From JBDGRJ01 sp042218065 (GTDB lineage: Bacteria > Patescibacteriota > Patescibacteriia > Magasanikbacterales > UBA922): a stretch of 5,312 nucleotides of DNA. Under the pieces are notes generated by a model, which did not search any database, was not told where the DNA came from, and saw nothing but the letters and a program-made list of their open reading frames with translations. Both the position numbers and the translations under genes were made by a program. Positions 1 through 5,175 of this stretch are shown piece by piece (position 1 is the first letter of the stretch; every line of letters begins with the position of its first letter). Where the stretch lies: contig JBDGRL010000061.1 of the NCBI GenBank assembly GCA_042218065.1, positions 1 through 5,312 of the forward strand, given 5' to 3'.

Positions 1-2949
1 TACTTGCTCAGCTTCTTCTAACTTTAGACTAACCACATCACTTACTCCTGAATCCATTGTAACACCATACAAGGCATCAGCTGCATGCATCGTAGTTCTA
101 TTGTGGGTTATTAGTATAAACTGAGACTCTTGAGCTAATTCTTCTAATATGTCTATAAACCTATCAGTATTTGCCTCATCTAAGGTGGCTTCCACCTCAT
201 CTAATACTATAAATGGAGATGGGTTGGTATTGATTATTGCACAAATCAGTGCAAGAGCGGTAAGGGTTTTTTCTCCTCCGGATAGGGTTCTTATATTATC
301 GACATTTTTCTTCGGAGGAGATGCTTCAATTTCTATACCAACTATCGCTTCTTGTGAAGACTCAATTTGCTCCTCTTTTTCTCCGTAAACCCTGTTTAAG
401 TCAGCTTTTCCTCCCCCAAATAAAGTCTGAAAATTGTCTTCAAATTTATCTTTTATTTCTCTAAAAGAGTTCTCTCTTTTTTCTTTCATGGTTTCATCCA
501 GTTCTTTTATCAACTCCTTGCTGTCTTTCATAGCTTCTTCTAAATCATTCAGTTGCTCTTCCAGGTTGTCGCACTCCTGTTTCAACTCTTCGTACTCATC
601 CTTGACTTTAGGATCAATCTCACCGATTAGATCTAGTTTATATTTAAGCTCTTGGATTTCTTCCTTAGCATCATTTTTATTTGACCAATCTAACGTATCT
701 ACATTCTTGTCTAATAATTCTTTTATAGTAATGTTTAGAACTTCTTTCACTTCCTGAGATACATCTCTTTGTTTGGTCTGTATCTTTTCTAATCTTTTCT
801 TTTTGTTTTTTATTTTATTTTGTAAGTCCTTAAGCTCTAATTGTTTCTCTTGCAGCTCATCCTGCAAATTAAACATCCTTTTTTTCTTCTCTTCTTCTTG
901 TTCATTGAATTTTTCTATTTTTTTACTTATTTTCTGAGCTTGTTGTTTATATTTTTCAATCTGGCTTTCTATTTCTTCTTTTCTAGCACGTAAATCTTCA
1001 AGATTTTCGCTATACTCCTCAGGATCCATCTGAGCTAAATCTAAGTCGGACTGTAAATCATCCACCTCCTTCTGTATGACTTCTTTCTTTTCTTTTAATA
1101 GCTCTTCTTTATTTTTTTTCTTTTGTCTTTTATTTTTTAATTTTGATAGCTCAGATTGGATATCGTTTTTCTGTTCGTTAAGCTGGTCAAGCTCATCTTG
1201 TTTTTGTTTTAACTCCTCTTTCTTCTTTCCGATATTAATTTTCTTTGAGCTATCACCAAAACTAAGATTCTGCTTATTTTTACGATGACCACCTGTAATG
1301 CTTCCACTTTTATTCAAAACATCTCCCTCCAAGGTTACCATTCTAATCCGACCAATACTTATTTCTTTTGCTGTCTGTATATCTTCTATAATTAGAGTAG
1401 AACCTAATGTATACTTGAAAGCCTGTGTGTACTTTGGATCAAAATCAACCAAATTAATAGCTAAATCATATATCTTAGGATGATTGAACTTTGAAATGTC
1501 GCTTATATAAGGGTCAAGCTTCTCTAAAGGCAAAAATGTGGCATAACCGAGTCTATTCTCTTTCAGATAGTCAATACATTGCTGTGCCACATTCTCATCT
1601 TCTACCACCAAAGAAGATAGCTGCGAACCTGCGGCAATATCCACTGCAAGTTGAAATTTATCTTCTACTCTTCCCAGCTGAGCTAAAGTACCGAAAAGAC
1701 CATCGAATTTTCTTTTATTTTTTAATAACTCATCAATCGCCCTGATGGAGGTTAGATGACTACTAGAGCTGTGCGATGAGATTTCATCTTTAATATTAGA
1801 AATTTTACCTTCTAGAGCAGATATTTTATATTCTATCTCTTCTAGTTTTTTCTGTTTTTGCTCAATTTTTTGAGAATACTCCTCTAACTCCGGCTTTATA
1901 GATTCAATACCCTCTTTTACCTCCTGTTTGTCATCTTTCAAATTACTAAGCTTATTTTCGATCCAGCCTATATTTTGCTTGCCAGCTTGAGAGTATTCAG
2001 TCTGCAATTTACCCTGAACTACAGCTTTTTCTTCTTCAAGTTTGTTTTTTTGGCTTATAATATCTTGGTGTTTTTTTTGCAGTTGCTCAAACTCATCCTT
2101 AGATTTATTTTCTGCCAATTCTGCCAAGTTTTCTTTTGTTTCTTTTATTTCTTGTTCAAGCTTTTCCTCTTTTTCTTTTAGTTTCTTGACTTCTGACTCT
2201 AGTGCTTCTTGCTCTTTTTTTCTTTTCTTATAAAGTGTTGTAAAATATTTCTCTCTAAGTTCTTCTAATTCAAGTTTTAACTTCTTTTTTTTCTCTAATT
2301 TATCTACTTTCTTTTTAAGCGACCGAAGTTTGGGTTTTTTATCTTTCAGTACCATTTTCACCTCTTGTATATTGTCTTCACTACGTTGCAGTTTCAACCA
2401 AGCTTTATGCCTTTTGATCTGATACTGTTTAATTCCAAAGGCCTCATCAAAAAACCCCTTTCTTTCTTTGGCAGACTGCATTACTATATTATTTACCATG
2501 CCCTGTCCCACTACACTATAGGAGCTTTGGGCAAAATTTGCTTTAGCTAGAAAAAGCCTCAAATCCATAAGACGGACCTCTTCTCCGTTTAGCAAATAAC
2601 TACTTTCTCCAGAGCGATAATATCTTCTTTCTATAGTTATTTCATCACGCTCTATATCTACTTTATTATCCGAGTTATCCAACACTATCTTGACGCTAGC
2701 CCTACTGGTTTTCCTTTTTGCTTCAGAGCCATTGAAGATAATATCCTCATTGGTTTTTGCTCTAAGATTAGAGAGGCTTTGCTCTCCCATAACCCATCTT
2801 ATTGCATCAGAGATATTGCTTTTACCAGAACCATTTGGCCCAACGATAGCTGTGATGCTTTTTCTGTCTTCGTTAGATCCTAAAAACTCTAATTTTGTCT
2901 TATTTGCAAAGGATTTAAAACCCTGAAGAGTTATAGATTTCAAATACAT
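1..2949 (-). CDS. smc: Chromosome segregation/condensation ATPase Smc (C-terminal end cut by window)
   Basis: Smc is the ATPase core of the Smc-ScpAB condensin, which loads onto and extrudes chromosomal DNA. The minus-strand frame is open from ATG at 2949 to the window edge (983 codons, no stop). The N-terminus MYLKSITLQGFKSF is family-typical, and an in-frame stop lies about 40 bp upstream, so the start is secure. Visible motifs are Walker A GPNGSGKS (Lys43), Q-loop VVGQG (Gln149), FDEAFGIKQ (167-174), hinge from about 405 to 570 with DGLFG (416-420) and SGSITGG (Gly553-Gly554), signature LSGGEK (Ser890), Walker B/D-loop VLDEVEATLDEA (Asp917, catalytic Glu918) and H-loop THN (His949). Lys/Glu-rich coiled coils (about 176-400 and 575-820) join heads and hinge. 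The last visible residues, SLKLEEAEQV, match the usual Smc ending, so few residues are missing. Both arms look clearly shorter than in Bacillus subtilis Smc (1186 aa). No Shine-Dalgarno is visible. Long T-runs on the plus strand here are its Lys codons. Confidence 0.97.
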   Translation of the reverse strand, partial: MYLKSITLQGFKSFANKTKLEFLGSNEDRKSITAIVGPNGSGKSNISDAIRWVMGEQSLSNLRAKTNEDIIFNGSEAKRKTSRASVKIVLDNSDNKVDIERDEITIERRYYRSGESSYLLNGEEVRLMDLRLFLAKANFAQSSYSVVGQGMVNNIVMQSAKERKGFFDEAFGIKQYQIKRHKAWLKLQRSEDNIQEVKMVLKDKKPKLRSLKKKVDKLEKKKKLKLELEELREKYFTTLYKKRKKEQEALESEVKKLKEKEEKLEQEIKETKENLAELAENKSKDEFEQLQKKHQDIISQKNKLEEEKAVVQGKLQTEYSQAGKQNIGWIENKLSNLKDDKQEVKEGIESIKPELEEYSQKIEQKQKKLEEIEYKISALEGKISNIKDEISSHSSSSHLTSIRAIDELLKNKRKFDGLFGTLAQLGRVEDKFQLAVDIAAGSQLSSLVVEDENVAQQCIDYLKENRLGYATFLPLEKLDPYISDISKFNHPKIYDLAINLVDFDPKYTQAFKYTLGSTLIIEDIQTAKEISIGRIRMVTLEGDVLNKSGSITGGHRKNKQNLSFGDSSKKINIGKKKEELKQKQDELDQLNEQKNDIQSELSKLKNKRQKKKNKEELLKEKKEVIQKEVDDLQSDLDLAQMDPEEYSENLEDLRARKEEIESQIEKYKQQAQKISKKIEKFNEQEEEKKKRMFNLQDELQEKQLELKDLQNKIKNKKKRLEKIQTKQRDVSQEVKEVLNITIKELLDKNVDTLDWSNKNDAKEEIQELKYKLDLIGEIDPKVKDEYEELKQECDNLEEQLNDLEEAMKDSKELIKELDETMKEKRENSFREIKDKFEDNFQTLFGGGKADLNRVYGEKEEQIESSQEAIVGIEIEASPPKKNVDNIRTLSGGEKTLTALALICAIINTNPSPFIVLDEVEATLDEANTDRFIDILEELAQESQFILITHNRTTMHAADALYGVTMDSGVSDVVSLKLEEAEQV

Positions 2950-2952
2950 CGC

Positions 2953-2981
2953 TTGACAAAAATTTCTTTTTTTATTAAAAT
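2953..2981 (+). promoter_or_regulatory. Sigma-70-type promoter for the nrnA-like gene
   Basis: A perfect -35 box TTGACA (2953-2958) is followed by a 17-bp spacer and a -10 box TAAAAT (2976-2981, five of six consensus bases). Transcription would start near 2988 and leave a leader of about 49 nt before the ATG at 3037. The -35 box begins only four bases from the smc start codon, so this promoter sits on top of the smc translation start region. This is a match to consensus, not a measured start site. Confidence 0.75.
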
Positions 2982-3001
2982 TTAGCCTTCAAAGCATTTA
3001 A

Positions 3002-3029
3002 ATAGTATTTATTAAGATAACACTTTAAA
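3002..3029 (-). promoter_or_regulatory. smc: Possible weak promoter for smc
   Basis: On the minus strand TTTAAA (3029-3024) and TACTAT (3007-3002), 16 bp apart, each match four of six consensus bases. The transcript would have a leader of about 45-50 nt. Random matches of this quality are common in such AT-rich DNA. The main support is that smc must have a promoter in or near this 87-bp divergent gap, and that TACTAT is also the -10 sequence proposed for clpP. Confidence 0.25.
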
Positions 3030-3036
3030 CAGTAAA

Positions 3037-4029
3037 ATGCTAGAAAGAGTTGCAAAACAAATATACAATGAAATTAAAAAAGCAGAACATATTCTACTAG
3101 TACCACATCAGAATCCAGATGGGGATGCACTCGGTTCTGCAACCGCTCTAATGCATTTTTTGAAAAATATTAATAAGGATCACACAGTCTTTTGTGCTAC
3201 ATCTGCAGAGGACAAGTTGCACTTCTTGCCCTATGTAGAAGAGCTGACCACAGAAGAGGCTGTATGGGAAGAATCTTACTTTGATTTAGTAATAGTTCTC
3301 GATTCAGGAGACTTGGAATACGCAGGAATAGACGAGTACATTGAGAAAATAGAACACAAACCAAAAATAATTAATATCGACCACCATGACCAAAATACCA
3401 ACTTTGGAGACCTAAACCTGGTCATTCCCTCTGCAGCTTCAACCACCCAAATCTTATATAATTTCTTTGTGCAAAACAATATTCAGATAGACTCTTATAC
3501 TGCGACATGCCTCCTTACGGGGATTCTAACTGATACTGATAATTTTACAAACGCGGCTACAACTGTGACCTCTTTAGAAATTGCTGGAAATCTAGTAAAA
3601 AAAGGCGGTAAAATCCAAATGATAAAGCAAATAATGTTCCAGGATAAGTCCATAGAAGCTCTAAAATTATGGGGTCAAGCTTTATCCAGGCTATCAAAGC
3701 ATGATGATCATAAAATAGTGTACACATATCTTACACAAGATGATTTAGACGAGTTTGAAGTTAGTGAAGAAGATACTAAGGGCATAGCTAACTTTATGAA
3801 CGCACTAGAAGAAGGCGATGCTGCTCTAATTCTAAAAGAAAGATCTGATGGAAAAATAAAAGGCAGTTTTAGAACAACTAAAGATAGCGTAGATGTGTCA
3901 AAAATTGCTCAAGCCTTAGGGGGAGGCGGCCATAAAAAAGCATCTGGTTTTAAAAGCGAAAAAAATCTAGAAGAAACACTAGAACAAGTTTGGGAAGCTA
4001 TAAGCAAAATAAAGGAAGAAAATAAATAA
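3037..4029 (+). CDS. nrnA: DHH/DHHA1 phosphoesterase, NrnA-type nanoRNase/pAp phosphatase
   Basis: Cytoplasmic two-domain DHH phosphoesterase of 330 aa, close to the usual NrnA length (about 310-330). Family members degrade 2-5-nt RNA fragments and often dephosphorylate 3'-phosphoadenosine 5'-phosphate (pAp), using two Mn ions. The DHH domain shows motif I PHQNPDGDALGS (23-34; His24, Asp28, Asp30), motif II VLDSGD (Asp89), the name-giving IDHH (114-117) and motif IV TGILTDTDNF (161-170; Asp166). The C-terminal DHHA1 domain carries GGGGHKKASGF (295-305), the substrate-binding glycine loop with His299. No signal peptide, membrane segment, CBS or GGDEF domain is visible, which argues against the membrane-bound GdpP class. 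The length excludes RecJ. The first ATG fits the usual start of the family, but no Shine-Dalgarno precedes it. The gene is divergent from smc, lies 71 bp before clpP and has its own promoter. The family is certain; the substrate choice (oligoRNA, pAp or cyclic-dinucleotide products) is inferred. Confidence 0.93.
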   Translation: MLERVAKQIYNEIKKAEHILLVPHQNPDGDALGSATALMHFLKNINKDHTVFCATSAEDKLHFLPYVEELTTEEAVWEESYFDLVIVLDSGDLEYAGIDEYIEKIEHKPKIINIDHHDQNTNFGDLNLVIPSAASTTQILYNFFVQNNIQIDSYTATCLLTGILTDTDNFTNAATTVTSLEIAGNLVKKGGKIQMIKQIMFQDKSIEALKLWGQALSRLSKHDDHKIVYTYLTQDDLDEFEVSEEDTKGIANFMNALEEGDAALILKERSDGKIKGSFRTTKDSVDVSKIAQALGGGGHKKASGFKSEKNLEETLEQVWEAISKIKEENK

Positions 4030-4041
4030 ACTTCTAGTTCT

Positions 4042-4070
4042 TTTACAAACAACAATCATTGTGCTACTAT
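4042..4070 (+). promoter_or_regulatory. clpP: Extended -10 promoter for clpP
   Basis: TTTACA (4042-4047), a 17-bp spacer and TACTAT (4065-4070) preceded by TG one base upstream (TGC-TACTAT, an extended -10). A start near 4077 would give a short leader of about 24 nt. No terminator hairpin separates nrnA from this promoter, so read-through from nrnA into clpP is also possible. Nothing resembling a CIRCE or CtsR operator is visible in the gap. Confidence 0.65.
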
Positions 4071-4100
4071 AGATTTGTATTAAAATAATGTATTTTCATT

Positions 4101-4712
4101 ATGGAAGATGATTCTTTTGAAGTACCTGAAATAAGGTCTCAGTATCCCGTTCCTCGCGTAATAGAACAAACTTCTCGCGGAGAAAGAGCCTATGACATTT
4201 ACTCCAGACTATTAGAAGATAGAATAGTTTTTGTAGGCAGTAGCATCGACGATGTATTAGCTAATACTGTCATCGCTCAGCTGCTCTTTTTAGAAAATGA
4301 CAATACTGACCAAGATATAAAGCTGTACATAAACTCCAGAGGTGGATCAGTGACAGCAGGGATGGCAGTTTATGACGCTATACAGTACATCGAGCCTGAC
4401 GTCTCTACTATATGTGTCGGAATGGCAGCTAGTATGGCTTCTGTCTTATTAGCTGGAGGAGCAGAAGGCAAGAGATTATGTCTACCAAATAGCGAAGTAA
4501 TGATACATCAAGTTATGGGTGGAGCTGAAGGTCAAGCAAGCGATGTAGAAATACATGCTAAAAGAATATTAAGAATCAAAGAAAAAATTAACGAAATACT
4601 AGCTAAACATACAGGAAAAGATAAGGAAACTATTAAAGAAGATAGCGATAGGGACTACTTTATGACAGCCCAAGAAGCTAAAGACTACGGAATAGTTGAT
4701 AAAATCATATAA
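4101..4712 (+). CDS. clpP: ATP-dependent Clp protease proteolytic subunit ClpP
   Basis: ClpP is the serine peptidase that forms a double heptameric barrel and degrades substrates fed in by ClpX or a ClpA/ClpC-type unfoldase; neither partner gene is in the window. At 203 aa it has normal length and aligns almost without gaps to E. coli ClpP: PRVIEQTSRGERAYDIYSRLL (18-38) covers the conserved N-terminal region. The catalytic triad falls at Ser111 (in GMAASMAS), His136 (in MIHQ) and Asp185 (in DRDYF), the same numbers as in the E. coli precursor. A short N-terminal propeptide is likely. One oddity is INSRGGSVTAG (78-88), where the usual motif is SPGG: Arg80 replaces the proline beside the oxyanion-hole glycines. 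The ATG is chosen because conserved sequence begins shortly after it; the upstream ATG at 4088 opens only a seven-codon frame. No Shine-Dalgarno is present. The gene is followed immediately by a strong terminator. Because the triad is intact I call it an active ClpP, not a ClpR-type inactive paralogue. Confidence 0.97.
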   Translation: MEDDSFEVPEIRSQYPVPRVIEQTSRGERAYDIYSRLLEDRIVFVGSSIDDVLANTVIAQLLFLENDNTDQDIKLYINSRGGSVTAGMAVYDAIQYIEPDVSTICVGMAASMASVLLAGGAEGKRLCLPNSEVMIHQVMGGAEGQASDVEIHAKRILRIKEKINEILAKHTGKDKETIKEDSDRDYFMTAQEAKDYGIVDKII

Positions 4713-4720
4713 AAATAACA

Positions 4721-4757
4721 ACCGTCCGCCAAAAAGGCGGACGGTATTTGTTTTTTT
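4721..4757. terminator. Intrinsic terminator after clpP, probably bidirectional
   Basis: Perfect 10-bp stem ACCGTCCGCC (4721-4730) / GGCGGACGGT (4736-4745) with an AAAAA loop, followed on the plus strand by a T-rich tract (4747-4757). It begins eight bases after the clpP stop codon. Read on the minus strand, the same hairpin is followed by a less regular T-rich run (4720 towards 4700), so it could also end a transcript arriving from the right. Confidence 0.93.
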
Positions 4758-5063
4758 GGTATATGGGTTTCAAGCTGTGTCGGAAATTGATTTAGGAACA
4801 AGCAAGCAAACGCCTACTTGCCCTAGCACAATTTCTACCCTTTGGACACAGATAAGTGGTAGATTGTACCGCTTATCCGAGCCCAAAGGGGCTAGATTCT
4901 GTATCCAAGAGAGTCCGCCATAGGGAAAGGCCAGCGCTAGCCAACCTAACCTACGACAACGGACCCCCATGCTTGTCGTGGATACAGACGAGAAGCTACT
5001 GCTAACTAACTTTGTAGCCTCCTTCTGTATCCACCTTTGGGCTTAAAAACTCTTATTTGCATT
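4746..5063 (-). ncRNA. Candidate structured non-coding RNA of unknown family
   Basis: This block is visibly richer in GC than the flanking genes, has no credible protein gene and is dense in helices. On the minus strand these are: UGGAUACAGA (5033-5024) with UCUGUAUCCA (4988-4979), continued by GAG/CUC and GCUAC/GUAGC; CGACAA (4978-4973) with UUGUCG (4959-4954); GGUUGGC (4946-4940) with GCUGGCC (4935-4929) and a UAGC loop; an 11-position hairpin at 4877-4851 with one C-A mismatch; a three-part hairpin at 4835-4783. The segment 5043-5034 is perfectly complementary to 4889-4880 and may close a 164-nt domain. The minus strand is preferred because six non-Watson-Crick positions become G-U pairs there, against one for the plus strand, and because a promoter and terminator bracket the block. 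I looked for tmRNA, RNase P, SRP and 6S hallmarks and did not find them. The exact ends and the strand are inferred. Confidence 0.5.
4843..5033. repeat. Four related copies of a ten-base pairing element
   Basis: TCTGTATCCA occurs at 4898-4907 and 5024-5033, and its exact complement TGGATACAGA at 4979-4988. A one-base variant, TGGACACAGA, lies at 4843-4852. In addition GACACAG (4845-4851) is complementary to CTGTGTC at 4775-4781. Each copy therefore has more than one possible partner. The copies flank hairpins, which suggests either duplication of a stem module or alternative RNA folds. Confidence 0.8.
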
Positions 5064-5089
5064 CATATAAGTCTAACAAAGTTTTTAAG
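5042..5089. repeat. AT-rich inverted repeat
   Basis: CTTAAAAAC (5042-5050) and GTTTTTAAG (5081-5089) are perfect nine-base inverted arms around a 30-base spacer, which itself holds CTTAT (5052-5056) and ATAAG (5067-5071). The stem is too AT-rich to be a convincing intrinsic terminator. It overlaps the proposed minus-strand promoter, so it could be an operator-like or cruciform element, or chance in AT-rich DNA. Confidence 0.4.
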
Positions 5090-5098
5090 TTTTGTCAA
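5070..5098 (-). promoter_or_regulatory. Candidate promoter for the minus-strand non-coding RNA
   Basis: Read on the minus strand, a perfect -35 box TTGACA (5098-5093) is followed by 17 bp and TAGACT (5075-5070), which matches four of six -10 bases. Transcription would start near 5063, about 20 bases before the first strong helix. Perfect TTGACA with ideal spacing is also seen at the nrnA promoter in this window. No comparable plus-strand promoter is visible between the clpP terminator and the structured block. Confidence 0.5.
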
Positions 5099-5107
5099 AT
5101 GGTCGCT

Positions 5108-5165
5108 TTAGATCATAAAAATTGTTACTAAACCCCCCACGGTTAGATCATAAAAGCATGTTACT
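5108..5165. repeat. Two-copy direct repeat with 35-bp period
   Basis: TTAGATCATAAAA occurs at 5108-5120 and exactly again at 5143-5155. Each copy is followed three or four bases later by GTTACT (5124-5129 and 5160-5165). A C-rich run (CCCCCCACGG, 5133-5142) separates the copies. The pattern is unlikely to be chance and looks like paired binding sites for a protein. It sits just past the stop codon of the partial minus-strand gene, as subterminal transposase-binding sites of an insertion sequence would, but no mobile-element assignment can be made from this window. Confidence 0.75.
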
Positions 5166-5175
5166 GAAATTATTT

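Noticed and set aside
1076..1288. Plus-strand Phe/Ser-rich open frames across 149-2926
   Set aside because: They are antisense shadows of the Lys/Glu-rich coiled-coil codons of smc; the minus-strand frame carries all conserved Smc motifs without interruption.
3276..3479. Minus-strand 67-codon frame inside nrnA
   Set aside because: It lies entirely antisense to the DHH motifs of nrnA and has no recognisable domain or initiation signal.
4088..4111. Upstream ATG at 4088 as the clpP start
   Set aside because: It is in a different frame from clpP and ends at a TGA after seven codons; no evidence that it is a regulatory upstream ORF.
4770..4970. Minus-strand open frame of 66 codons (and a plus-strand frame at 4696-4923) in the intergenic island
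   Set aside because: The minus-strand product is rich in Cys, Arg, Trp and Leu, unlike the Lys/Glu-rich genes around it, has no Shine-Dalgarno and coincides with dense RNA helices. The plus-strand frame starts inside clpP and runs through the terminator. Open frames are expected in a GC-richer stretch.
4746..5063. tmRNA (ssrA) on either strand
   Set aside because: No GGAUUCGAC-like 5' segment, no T-arm GGUUCRA sequence near a 3' CCA end and no convincing tag-coding frame. The ACC run near 4758 is not in an acceptor stem.
4746..5063. RNase P RNA
   Set aside because: ACAGAA occurs twice on the minus strand and the plus strand has AGAGAGUCCGCC, which superficially recall the conserved core. 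The GAGGAAAGUC partner and the GGCUUA context are absent on the matching strand.
5112..5152. TATGAT sequences on the minus strand inside the 35-bp repeats as -10 boxes
   Set aside because: Neither copy has a -35-like hexamer 16-18 bp upstream; the spaced positions are A-rich or G-rich runs.
5108..5165. CRISPR array
   Set aside because: There are only two copies of a 13-base identical core, the intervals are too short and no leader or cas gene is visible.
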